This document shows, piece by piece, positions 25,441 to 34,526 of a stretch of DNA of 64,000 nt. Each line of letters starts with the position of its first letter. The first letter of the stretch is position 1. Under the pieces are notes generated by a model, which saw nothing but the letters and a program-made list of their open reading frames with translations, ran no database searches and was not told the origin of the DNA. The stretch comes from an uncultured Siphonobacter sp. (GTDB lineage: Bacteria; Bacteroidota; Bacteroidia; Cytophagales; Spirosomataceae), in assembly GCA_913775095.1 (NCBI GenBank), contig CAJYIW010000002.1, positions 372,001 to 436,000 on the forward strand. The letters are read 5' to 3'. The position numbers and the translations under genes are program-made.

Positions 25441-27801
25441 TTAATTGCGACCTCCCACGGCTCCGCTGCCTCCCTGACGCTGCTGTTGCATCGGGTTTTG
25501 TTGCTGAAAGCCTCCCTGACGTTGCTTGTACATCTGGAAACGGGTGGGTTGAGCCGCCTGACGAGGGTAAGTATTATTGTCGGTATCAATGTCAGCGATC
25601 TCCTGGAAGGGGTCGAGCGTCCATTGAGTTACTTTTTTATCCGTTGGAATGACCTTCTTGATGCTGACGTCATTCATCCGCCAGATTTCAGCCGGGAAAC
25701 GGAATACTTCCGTGGTACCGTCTTCGTATTTGGCCTGAAGAATCACCGGCATCGGAACGCCGCCTTTATTTTTCAGATTCAGGGTATAGAAATTCTTACC
25801 CGACTCTAATAATTTGCGTTCGTCGTCTGACAAGGTTGCTAAATAATCCGCGTATTTCTTCTTGTCGGCTTCTGTAACGGCATAACGGTCGTAGTTGTTA
25901 TAGAAATCATTCATCGCCGGATTGGTTTCAACCACGGTCTGTTTGATGTCTTTTTTATTCCGTTGTACGGCCATCGTCTGGCGTTTCTTTTCATCCGCTG
26001 TTTTCTGAGCGGCTTTCGTAATGGCGGGATCCATGGCGTCAATCGCAAACCACTCTACTTCGGCCAAATCCTGATCCACGGGTTCAACTCCGTAGAACCA
26101 GCCTTTCCAGAACCAGTCCAGATCGACACCGGAAGCATCTTCCATGGTGCGGAAGAAGTCCGCAGGCGTCGGATGCTTGAAGGCCCAGCGACGAGCGTAT
26201 TCCTGGAAGGCATAGTCGAACAGTTCACGACCCATCACCGTCTCGCGTAAAATATTCAGAGCGGTGGCTGGCTTGGCGTAAGCGTTCGGGCCAAACTGCA
26301 TGATGTTATCGGAAGAAGCCATGATGGGCACCTGCGTATTGGGGGCCGACTTCATGTAATCGACAATGTACTGAGGCTCGCCGCGGCGGCTGGGGTAGTT
26401 ACGGTCCCATTCCTGTTCGGCCAGGTACTGGCAGAAGGTATTCAGACCTTCATCCATCCAGGACCACTGACGTTCATCCGAGTTGACAATCATGGGGAAG
26501 AAATTGTGACCTACTTCGTGAATGATCACGCCAATCATACCGTATTTCACGGATTCAGAATAGGTACCATCGGGTTCCGGGCGACCGCCGTTGAAAGAGA
26601 TCATGGGGTATTCCATTCCTCCGCCGGGCGTAGCGTGGCAGGAAATAGCCACGGGGTAGGGGTAAGGAATCGTGCGGGCGGAGTAACTCTTCAGCGTATG
26701 AGCCACCACCTGCGTCGAGTATTTTTCCCAGAGGGGGTTGCCTTCTTTGGAGAAGTAACTCATGCAAAGAATGTCTTTACCCTGCACATTCGTCATCATG
26801 GCATCCCAGATGAACTTGCGGCTGCTGGTAAAGGCAAAATCACGCACGTTGTCGGCTTTGAATACCCAGGTTTTTTTACCCGTGGCCTTATTCTTCTCAG
26901 CAGCGACGGCTTCGTCCTGCGTCACGATCAGCGTAGGCTCCTTGAAGTTTTTCTTCGCTTTATTCAGGCGGTCCATCTGGGTTTTAGACAGTACCTGCGA
27001 GTAGTTCTGACATTCGCCCGTAGCTCCAACGACGTGGTCGCTGGGAGCGGTGATGGCTACTTTATAGTTTCCGAAAGGCACGGTAAACTCACCCTGACCC
27101 AGGAATTGCTTGTGTTGCCAGCCGTTCACGTCGTCGTAGACGGCCATCCGGGGAAACCAGTGAGCTACGAAATAATTGTAGTTACCGTCTTTGAACAGTT
27201 CGTAACCTGAGCGGCCGTAGTATTCGGTGATGTTATAATTCCATTCGACCGAAAAGCTGACCGACTGACCGGGCTTCAGCGGTGCAGGTAAGTCCACCCG
27301 CATCATGGTGTGGTTCGTTACCGTATGCAGGGGATTACCCTTTGCATCTTTAATCGACGTGATGTTATAGCCGTATTCTTTCGTCGAAACGCCCGCCAGC
27401 TTCGTCAGCTGAGCCGCTGACATGCCCTGGGGATTTACGCCGCCGAGCTGCGTGGTAGCTCCGATGGCGTCTTTCTTGAACAGGTTCTGGTCGAGCTGAA
27501 TCCAGAGGTAAGGAAGCTCGTCGGGAGAGTTATTAAAGTACGTAACCAGTTCCGTCCCGATGATGCGTTGGTTGGCATCGTCCAGTTCCACTTTAATGTC
27601 GTAATCAGCCCGTTGCTGCCAGTACGCTTTCCCTGGTGCTCCGGAAGCGGAACGGGTTGAATTGGGCGTAGGCAGGGCCGTGCCGAGTTGTTCAAATCGC
27701 GTGTTCGCATTGAACTCCGCTGAGGGAAGATTACCCCGCTGGGCATACACTGAAGACCATCCTGCACAAAAAATGCCAATGGCCAGAGTTAATCGTCTCA
27801 T
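25441..27801 (-). CDS. M1 family zinc metallopeptidase, secreted
   Basis: This probable aminopeptidase-like enzyme has a signal peptide (MRRLTLAIGIFCAGWSSVYAQ), a beta-sandwich N-terminal domain and the catalytic domain with GGGMEYPM and the zinc motif HEVGHNFFP, with the third ligand Glu in WMDEGLNTF. The C-terminal end is a Gln/Gly-rich tail (FQQQNPMQQQRQGG) after about residue 755. I chose ATG at 27801, because the frame upstream to 27888 lacks signal-peptide character. The protein of 786 residues fits M1-type Bacteroidota enzymes and is exported to the periplasm or cell surface. It is chromosomal and lies just outside the integrated element. No partner gene is evident. Confidence 0.88.
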   Translation of the reverse strand: MRRLTLAIGIFCAGWSSVYAQRGNLPSAEFNANTRFEQLGTALPTPNSTRSASGAPGKAYWQQRADYDIKVELDDANQRIIGTELVTYFNNSPDELPYLWIQLDQNLFKKDAIGATTQLGGVNPQGMSAAQLTKLAGVSTKEYGYNITSIKDAKGNPLHTVTNHTMMRVDLPAPLKPGQSVSFSVEWNYNITEYYGRSGYELFKDGNYNYFVAHWFPRMAVYDDVNGWQHKQFLGQGEFTVPFGNYKVAITAPSDHVVGATGECQNYSQVLSKTQMDRLNKAKKNFKEPTLIVTQDEAVAAEKNKATGKKTWVFKADNVRDFAFTSSRKFIWDAMMTNVQGKDILCMSYFSKEGNPLWEKYSTQVVAHTLKSYSARTIPYPYPVAISCHATPGGGMEYPMISFNGGRPEPDGTYSESVKYGMIGVIIHEVGHNFFPMIVNSDERQWSWMDEGLNTFCQYLAEQEWDRNYPSRRGEPQYIVDYMKSAPNTQVPIMASSDNIMQFGPNAYAKPATALNILRETVMGRELFDYAFQEYARRWAFKHPTPADFFRTMEDASGVDLDWFWKGWFYGVEPVDQDLAEVEWFAIDAMDPAITKAAQKTADEKKRQTMAVQRNKKDIKQTVVETNPAMNDFYNNYDRYAVTEADKKKYADYLATLSDDERKLLESGKNFYTLNLKNKGGVPMPVILQAKYEDGTTEVFRFPAEIWRMNDVSIKKVIPTDKKVTQWTLDPFQEIADIDTDNNTYPRQAAQPTRFQMYKQRQGGFQQQNPMQQQRQGGSGAVGGRN

Positions 27802-28100
27802 CCGTGATGAAGCTAAAATTAGGTGAACAGTGCTCGAAGATACAGAAAATTTGGTGAAAGGTGACAGGAGGCAATGAGGCTTCGGCAACTCGGGATTTTT
27901 CGGCGACGAGCGGATAAAAATAAGGTTAGAATTTACCCGTCTGCGGTTAAACGGCTCTGAGCCAATGAGCTACTGTATTATCAAATTGTTAACCCCATCC
28001 TGCCGAAACTTCACTTTCTGTTAAAACTGACGAAAAACTCAGGTAATACGCTCTTGCGACTTTTGTACCAGCAAATACCAATATCGAAAAACTAAAATTT

Positions 28101-30959
28101 ATGAACCCCTCAAAGACGACTATGCAACGTCTATTTTTTACCTGTTTTCTTACCCTGACCGGACTGGTCGCCATGGCCCAGACGGGTATAATCCGAGGTA
28201 AAATCAACGATGCCAAAAGCAAGGAAGGCATCATCGGTGCTACGATTCGAATCGACGGCACCAACCTGGGAACGCAAACGGACGTCAACGGTTCTTTCGT
28301 TCTGAATAATGTTCCTACGGGTACGCACAAAGTGTTCGTGACGTACATTTCTTACCAAACCCGCGAAGTGCCCAATGTTCGCGTAGAATCCGGAAACACG
28401 ACCGTTTTAGAAACGGAATTAGTGGAAGAAGGCAAAAATCTTTCCGACGTAGTCGTTCGGGCCAGTCGTGCTACCAATACGGAAGTAGCCGTAATCTCAG
28501 AAATCAAGCAATTCAAACCCATTGCCGTAGGAATCTCATCCATGCAGATTCAGAAGTCACAGGATCGTGACGCGGCAGCGGCCATTCGTCGGGTTCCCGG
28601 CGTGTCTATCGTCGATAACCGTTTCGTAATGGTACGGGGGTTGAGTTCCCGTTATAATACAGTAATGGTCAATGACATGATCACGCCTTCGTCAGAAGTA
28701 GACGTGCGTGCCTTCTCCTTTGACCTGATTCCCAGTAATATTCTGGACCGCATGATTATCTTCAAATCTGGTGCGGCTGAGTTACCCGGTGATTTTGCCG
28801 GTGGGGTGATCAAGATTTACACCAAGAAGAAACCCGATAACAACTTTACTGATGCTGGTTTTACCGTGGGTTACCGGGCCAACACCACATTCCAGAGTGC
28901 TCAGACCCATAACCGCGGTGGTTTAGCCTGGTTAGGTTTATGGGATAAGACTCAGCAGATTCCAACCAGTTTTCCTGCGACAGCCAATGCCTTTAACGGC
29001 ATGAATGCTGCTTCACGAGCTTCTTACGGACAATTATTCCCCAATAGCTGGGGTCTGAACAACATCACCGTATCTCCTGACATCCGTTTTGCCTTTAATA
29101 TGGGTCGCCGGGTAGATATTGGAGACAAACGCCTGAGTAGCTTAACGAGTGTCAACTACTCGATGACGAATCAGGTAGCCGATATTCAGCTGAATACGTT
29201 CAACAACGGTGCTTCTGTGAATGATTTTGCTGAAGCGAACATGGATCATAGCTACCAGCGTAATACGCGTCTGGGTATTCTGCAAAACTGGGCCTTACGT
29301 TTCAACCCCAACTTCACGCTGGAGTGGAAAACCTTATTTAATCAGTTAGGAAACACAGAAACGATTGTTCGGGAAGGCAAGAACTTCTCCATCGAGCAGG
29401 ACCGCCTGAGTTATTCAGAACGTTTTGAAAATCGGAGTATTTTGACGAGCCAGCTTTCGGGCGAACACCAGATCGACGAACAAACGAAACTGGACTGGAT
29501 GGGTGGTTTTGGCTTCACTGGCCGCTGGGAGCCTGACTGGAAACGCGTTCGTTACATTCGTCCGTCCAACTCTAACCAGCCTTTCGCAGTATCCACACCT
29601 AACGATCCCTCTCCGCAGGAGTCCGGCCGGTTCTGGTCTACGCTGCATGAATACGTATACACAGGTTCGGTTAACTTCCAGAAAAAATTAGGTAACCCCG
29701 CTGATCGTGAGCCCGCTGTCATTCGGGCAGGTGCTTATGTAGAGCAAAAGAATCGTGATTTCAATGCTCGTTTCTACGGATATCAGCGGTTAGGAAATGT
29801 TCAGAACATCGCTTCTCAGGGCATTGGCGAAGTGTTCAGTCAACAAAACATTGGTGGAGTTGAGGGAACGTACTCTATGCTGGACGGTACGAAACCTACG
29901 GATGCTTACAATGCTGCCAATACCTACGCGGCAGGATATGTTGGAGGCGACATTAACTTTTCACCCAGAGCCAGTCTGACTTTAGGTTTCCGTGGTGAAT
30001 ATAACATTCGGAAGTTAAGTAATGTACTTCAGGCGAACCTGGTAAATCAGACCGTATTTAGCCCACTTCCTTCGGCAAACTTTACCTATAAACTGAACGA
30101 GAAGCAGAATATTCGTCTGGCTTACTCATATACCGTGAACCGTCCGGAATTCCGCGAGCAGGCTCCTTTCAACTACTTCGACTTTGCTCTGAATGCGGAC
30201 ATTCGCGGAAACGAAACCCTGGTTAACTCGCAGATTCAAAACCTGGATGCGAAATGGGAATTTTATCCCAGCGATGGTGAAGTAATTTCGGTAACGGGTT
30301 TCTATAAAGACTTCAAAAATCCCATTGAAAGCTTCCTGATTCCTCAGGTAAATGGCCTGGCTTATACATTCATTAACTCCAAAAGTGCCATGAGTTATGG
30401 CGTAGAGCTGGAAGCCCGGAAGTCACTGGCTAACTCAGGAAGCGAATTCCTGAAAAACCTGACCCTGGTTGCCAACGTATCGCTGATTCAGAGTAAAATC
30501 AAATTAGGAGATTTCGTAACGGCTCCTGGCCTGAGTGGAGTAGTTCAAACCATCGACATCCGTGGCCTGACTGATACTGAGCGTCCAATGATGAACCAGT
30601 CGCCTTATCTGATTAACGCGGGTGTGTATTACGCCGACAAAAAAGGATGGCAGGCTAACATTCTCTACAACGTATTCGGTCCCCGGATCTTCGCGGTAGG
30701 TAACGTAGATAACCCTACGATTTATGAAATGCCCCGCAGCGTGATTGACCTGAACGTGAGCAAGACCTTCAGCAAGAAATGGGAATTACGTCTGGGCGTT
30801 CAGGATTTGTTAAACCAGGCTGTTCGTCTGGAGCAGGATTTCAATCGGAACGCAAAAATTGACGGAGGTTCCGAACAAACCATTCGCAGTTTCAAAAGAG
30901 GCAGTTACAGTACCCTTAGCGTGGTCTATTCCTTCGGTAGAAGAACCGTTATTCCTTAA
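28101..30959 (+). CDS. TonB-dependent outer-membrane receptor
   Basis: This 952-residue receptor probably imports a large substrate across the outer membrane using TonB energy. After the signal peptide (ending AMAQ) comes a carboxypeptidase-regulatory-like domain (GIIRGKINDAKSKEGIIGAT, residues about 28-110). The plug domain contains AAAAIRRVPGVSIVDNRFVMVRGLSSRYNTVMVND. Then comes a 22-strand-type beta barrel ending VVYSFGRR. Such receptors without SusD partners take up siderophores or peptides, but the ligand cannot be read here. Translation may start at ATG 28122 instead. The TIG lipoprotein gene follows 39 bases downstream and is probably coexpressed. Confidence 0.9.
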   Translation: MNPSKTTMQRLFFTCFLTLTGLVAMAQTGIIRGKINDAKSKEGIIGATIRIDGTNLGTQTDVNGSFVLNNVPTGTHKVFVTYISYQTREVPNVRVESGNTTVLETELVEEGKNLSDVVVRASRATNTEVAVISEIKQFKPIAVGISSMQIQKSQDRDAAAAIRRVPGVSIVDNRFVMVRGLSSRYNTVMVNDMITPSSEVDVRAFSFDLIPSNILDRMIIFKSGAAELPGDFAGGVIKIYTKKKPDNNFTDAGFTVGYRANTTFQSAQTHNRGGLAWLGLWDKTQQIPTSFPATANAFNGMNAASRASYGQLFPNSWGLNNITVSPDIRFAFNMGRRVDIGDKRLSSLTSVNYSMTNQVADIQLNTFNNGASVNDFAEANMDHSYQRNTRLGILQNWALRFNPNFTLEWKTLFNQLGNTETIVREGKNFSIEQDRLSYSERFENRSILTSQLSGEHQIDEQTKLDWMGGFGFTGRWEPDWKRVRYIRPSNSNQPFAVSTPNDPSPQESGRFWSTLHEYVYTGSVNFQKKLGNPADREPAVIRAGAYVEQKNRDFNARFYGYQRLGNVQNIASQGIGEVFSQQNIGGVEGTYSMLDGTKPTDAYNAANTYAAGYVGGDINFSPRASLTLGFRGEYNIRKLSNVLQANLVNQTVFSPLPSANFTYKLNEKQNIRLAYSYTVNRPEFREQAPFNYFDFALNADIRGNETLVNSQIQNLDAKWEFYPSDGEVISVTGFYKDFKNPIESFLIPQVNGLAYTFINSKSAMSYGVELEARKSLANSGSEFLKNLTLVANVSLIQSKIKLGDFVTAPGLSGVVQTIDIRGLTDTERPMMNQSPYLINAGVYYADKKGWQANILYNVFGPRIFAVGNVDNPTIYEMPRSVIDLNVSKTFSKKWELRLGVQDLLNQAVRLEQDFNRNAKIDGGSEQTIRSFKRGSYSTLSVVYSFGRRTVIP

Positions 30960-30998
30960 TAAACAAGTAAGACCAATTAATTCAAACCTTTATTAGTT

Positions 30999-32669
30999 AT
31001 GCAATTGTTCAAGCGAGTAAACATTGCCATCCTGGCCCTGTTCTCCACAGGTGTTATGTTGACAAGTTGTAACAACAATGAGTCGCCAGCTCCAGCATTA
31101 AGCATTACAGGAATCAATCCAGCGTCGGCTCCCGTTGGTACAGATATTACAATTTCCGGTTCTGAATTTGGTACCAGCACCTCCGCCGTTACGGTAACCT
31201 TCACCGGAAACGTGAGTGCAACTCCTAAGGCCGTTACCGCCACCAGCATCACGGCCACGGTTCCCGCCGGTGCTCAGGATGGTCCTATCACCGTTAAAGT
31301 AGGCGATAAATCAGTAACCAGCTCTACGAACTTTACCTTAACCGCGAAAGCAGTACAGGAGGTTTCAGGACGCATCACGGCTGATCAGACCTGGTCTGCT
31401 GATAAAGTGTACCTGCTTAAAGGTTACGTGTATGTAAACAGCGGTGTAACGTTAACGATCAAGCCTGGTACAATCATCAAAGGTGGTGGAAAAGAGCTGG
31501 ATGCGAACGGTCGTGCGGCTACGCTGATCATTAACAAAGGTGCCAAAATCATGGCTGAAGGTACCGAAACACAGCCGATCGTATTTACCTCTTCTAAAGC
31601 CGCTGGTTCTCGTGGCTACGGTGACTGGGGCGGTGTGGTTATTGCTGGAAACGGTACGCACAACCAGATCACTCAGAAAGATTTTGAAGGTGGTATCGAA
31701 GGTTCACTGACTCCCGGTAACCTGGTGGCTACTGATAACTCAGGTATCCTGAAGTACGTTCGTATTGAATTTGCGGGTGTGGCTCTTTCTTCCGCTGCTA
31801 ACTCTGAAATTAACGGGTTGACTTTGTACGGTGTAGGTTCAGGAACGACGATTGATTACGTTCAGGTTTCGTACAGCGGTGACGATTCATTCGAGTGGTT
31901 TGGTGGTTCAGTAAACGCGAAGCACTTGGTAGCGTACCGTACCTGGGATGATGATTTTGATACGGATTTCGGTTACAACGGTAAAGTGCAGTACGCTTTA
32001 GCTCTTCGTGATCCTGAAGTAGCCGATCAGTCCGGTTCTAACGGCTTTGAGTCTGATAACCAATCCGGTGATGGTACGAACTCTGGTGTAGCTCCAGAAC
32101 CTAGGACTTCACCTGTATTCGCTAACGTGAGTATCTTCGGAACCAGCGGAACGCCATCTACGGCAACGATCAAAGGTAACGGTGGCTTCCAGTCCGCTAT
32201 GCACTTACGTCGTGCCACGTCGCTGAGCGTATTTAACTCAGTATTCGCTGGTTTCCCCGAAGGTCTGCGTTTAGATAACACAACGACGCTGCCAAGCACA
32301 GTAGGTAGCCCTTCCAGCATGCAGATTCGTAAAGTAATGATTGCTAACGTAAACACGGACGTACGTGGTGGTAATGGGCTGACGGACGATCAGGCAAAAA
32401 CGTTTTTCAATACGACGGCTTTCGCTAACCAGATCATTGCTGCCGCTAACATTTCTACGCTGGGTCTGAACGATAGTAACTGGAAACTGGATGGAACGGC
32501 TAGCTTCCTGCCCAAAACGGGCTCACCTTTATTATCAGGTGCGGTTTGGGCGGATAAAGCTTCTGATTCTTTCTTCACAAAAGAAAACTTCATCGGTGCG
32601 TTCGGTACCACGAACTGGACTGCTAACTGGACGAACTTCAATCCTCAGCAGACAAACTACGACAAATAG
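30999..32669 (+). CDS. TIG-domain surface lipoprotein with beta-helix-like region
   Basis: The N-terminal signal ends at a lipobox (VMLTSCNNN), so it is a lipoprotein. An IPT/TIG immunoglobulin-like domain follows (SITGINPASAPVGTDITISGSEFG, residues about 35-115). The rest resembles a right-handed beta-helix with repeated short strands (VTLTIKPGTIIKGGGKE; PIVFTSSKAAGSRGYGDWGGVVIAGN). Similar proteins are commonly paired with TonB-dependent receptors in this phylum and may bind the ligand at the surface. The specific role is unknown. The stop is followed by a strong terminator. Confidence 0.8.
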   Translation: MQLFKRVNIAILALFSTGVMLTSCNNNESPAPALSITGINPASAPVGTDITISGSEFGTSTSAVTVTFTGNVSATPKAVTATSITATVPAGAQDGPITVKVGDKSVTSSTNFTLTAKAVQEVSGRITADQTWSADKVYLLKGYVYVNSGVTLTIKPGTIIKGGGKELDANGRAATLIINKGAKIMAEGTETQPIVFTSSKAAGSRGYGDWGGVVIAGNGTHNQITQKDFEGGIEGSLTPGNLVATDNSGILKYVRIEFAGVALSSAANSEINGLTLYGVGSGTTIDYVQVSYSGDDSFEWFGGSVNAKHLVAYRTWDDDFDTDFGYNGKVQYALALRDPEVADQSGSNGFESDNQSGDGTNSGVAPEPRTSPVFANVSIFGTSGTPSTATIKGNGGFQSAMHLRRATSLSVFNSVFAGFPEGLRLDNTTTLPSTVGSPSSMQIRKVMIANVNTDVRGGNGLTDDQAKTFFNTTAFANQIIAAANISTLGLNDSNWKLDGTASFLPKTGSPLLSGAVWADKASDSFFTKENFIGAFGTTNWTANWTNFNPQQTNYDK

Positions 32670-32701
32670 TATTACGGATTTTTCATATTGGTGTTGCTCG
32701 A

Positions 32702-32736
32702 AAAGCCGGGGGTTCTGTCCCCGGTTTTTCTTTTTT
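32702..32736 (+). terminator. Terminator of receptor-lipoprotein operon
   Basis: A GC-rich stem (AAGCCGGGG with CCCCGGTTT) is followed by a T-rich run, 33 bases after the stop of the lipoprotein. Bases 32737-32970 hold no gene. Confidence 0.75.
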
Positions 32737-32970
32737 ATGGCGGTTGAAATGACCTGGCCGTCGTGAACGAGGGGAGGCTTTTAAAGGGGGCTATTCGTAG
32801 GTAAAATCGTTGGGGTTTTAAAATTCATTCCCGTCATTCAGAGCGTACGGAAGAACCTTATATAGAGACTTCCTTATCTGTAAAAGTGCTTATACAAGAG
32901 ATAGTAATAGTTGATTGAAACAAAATAAGGAAACTCGAACCCAGGCTAATCATAGCGATATTAAAAAATA

Positions 32971-32999
32971 AAGCTCCGGCAGAAAACCTGCCGGAGCTT
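32971..32999 (-). terminator. Terminator of SusCD operon
   Basis: Perfect 12-base arms (32971-32982/32988-32999) around a five-base loop lie 22 bases after the SusD stop, with a T-rich minus-strand tail. Confidence 0.8.
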
Positions 33000-33021
33000 T
33001 TACTTGCCACTTAATTCCTGT

Positions 33022-34518
33022 TTAATACCCCGCATTCTGCGTATACAGTCCGGGCTGAGCATCCAGCTCGGCTTGGGGAATGGGGTAGATGATGTATTCT
33101 TTCACGAATGCCTGCATTTGCTTCTGCACGTCTTCTTTGGTAATCCAGGCCGGAATGATCGAGGTGATCTGACCGCTCCGAACCAGGTCATGCCAGCGGG
33201 ATCCTTCAGCGGCAAATTCCAGACGACGCTCTTCGTACAGTTGAGGTAAGGTTACGTTCGAAATCGTCTCCAGTCCGGCCCGCGTACGTACCTGATTGAC
33301 AATGGCATCCACATCGGCCTGAGAACCCGTTGCTCCTTTGAGGATACACTCGGCTTTGAGCATCAGAATGTCCGTGTAGCGACTGACGATGAAATTGATG
33401 GGCCAGTCCAGACGGTTCACGGGCGTTTTGGTTACGTCTACGTATTTTTTGAAGAACGAACGGTTTTCGGTAACGCCGTTATAAGTATATCCCGTCAGGA
33501 TGTTAAAGTTTTTCCGAACGTCTTTGGCCGTGTAGCGGGTGATGAGATCAGTGGCCACGGGACGAATCGTTAAGCCACCCTGCGTGGGTTTGCCATTAGA
33601 CTGAAACCAGGTATCGGGTACCAGTAACCAGGGAAACGTACCGCCTACGACGGGAACAATGCCGGTGGTATACTGGATGTCAAAAACGACTTCTGAATTA
33701 TTCTCATTCGTGTATGAGAAGATATTCGCGTAGCTCGATACCAGTGAAAATTTGCCGCTGTTGATGATATCGTTGAGCTGAGCCAGGGCCAGATTCCATT
33801 CGTTGAGCCCCAGACCGGGACCTTCGATGTCGTACGTCGGAGCCGAACGCGTCATGTAAACTAACGCCAGGGTTGATTTGGCCGCGTACTTCGTTGCCCG
33901 ACCCCGGTCGGCCGTCGCACTGGTTTCGGGCAGATTGGTGACCGCGAATTGTAAATCCGACAGAATCAGGTTATATACATCGCTTACTGAACTCCGGGAA
34001 ATGCTTTTGGCTTCCTCCGCCGTTACGGGACGATCCACCAGGGGCACTTTTCCGAAAATGCGAACCAGATCAAAATACATAAACGCCCGCAGAAACCGGG
34101 CTTCGGCCTCCAGACGTGTCCGCAGGGTCGCATCCGTAACCAGCGATCCTTTCTGGGAGAGCTGGTCCAGCACGACGTTTGCCCGGTAGATGCCGTTAAA
34201 GTTCGTATTCCAGGCTTCGCTGATGTAAGGGTTACTGGCGATGGTTTTATGAAAGCTGTTGATGCCTTCCCAGTCCCGAACACCGCCGTCGGAAACGGCG
34301 TATAAATTATCAGAACGTGTTTCAGAAAGGTTTAGCAAACGGTCAGGATAGGTCTTTAAACTGGCATAAACCGCATTAATACCCTGAATAAAATCGGTTT
34401 GCTGAGTATAAAACGTTTCCGTAGTGGCGGCGGAAATGGGAGTTTGCACTAAATCATCCGTACAGGACGTAACCAGAGCCGTTAGTAAAGCGGCTACTAC
34501 CAGATATGTTTTTTTCAT
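33022..34518 (-). CDS. SusD/RagB-family nutrient-binding lipoprotein
   Basis: This 498-residue lipoprotein (signal peptide with lipobox LVTSCTDD) has the SusD helical core. The N-terminal tetratricopeptide-like pattern is FIQGINAVYASLKTYPD, LRTRLEAEARFLRAFMYFDLVRIFGKVPLVD, and the C-terminal RRLEFAAEGSRWHDLVRSG. SusD proteins form a lid on the outer-membrane SusC transporter and bind glycans or peptides. It is transcribed together with the SusC gene immediately upstream (8 bases apart). No polysaccharide-degrading enzyme lies in the same operon, so the substrate cannot be guessed. Confidence 0.95.
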   Translation of the reverse strand: MKKTYLVVAALLTALVTSCTDDLVQTPISAATTETFYTQQTDFIQGINAVYASLKTYPDRLLNLSETRSDNLYAVSDGGVRDWEGINSFHKTIASNPYISEAWNTNFNGIYRANVVLDQLSQKGSLVTDATLRTRLEAEARFLRAFMYFDLVRIFGKVPLVDRPVTAEEAKSISRSSVSDVYNLILSDLQFAVTNLPETSATADRGRATKYAAKSTLALVYMTRSAPTYDIEGPGLGLNEWNLALAQLNDIINSGKFSLVSSYANIFSYTNENNSEVVFDIQYTTGIVPVVGGTFPWLLVPDTWFQSNGKPTQGGLTIRPVATDLITRYTAKDVRKNFNILTGYTYNGVTENRSFFKKYVDVTKTPVNRLDWPINFIVSRYTDILMLKAECILKGATGSQADVDAIVNQVRTRAGLETISNVTLPQLYEERRLEFAAEGSRWHDLVRSGQITSIIPAWITKEDVQKQMQAFVKEYIIYPIPQAELDAQPGLYTQNAGY

Positions 34519-34526
34519 GGCTACGA

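Noticed and set aside
25267-25809. Plus-strand frame of 180 residues starting inside the tRNA-Pro gene
   Set aside because: It begins in the tRNA and then runs antisense to the M1 peptidase. No recognisable domain or promoter supports it.
26506-27210. 234-residue frame antisense to the M1 peptidase
   Set aside because: It mirrors codons of a GC-balanced gene and shows no family pattern.
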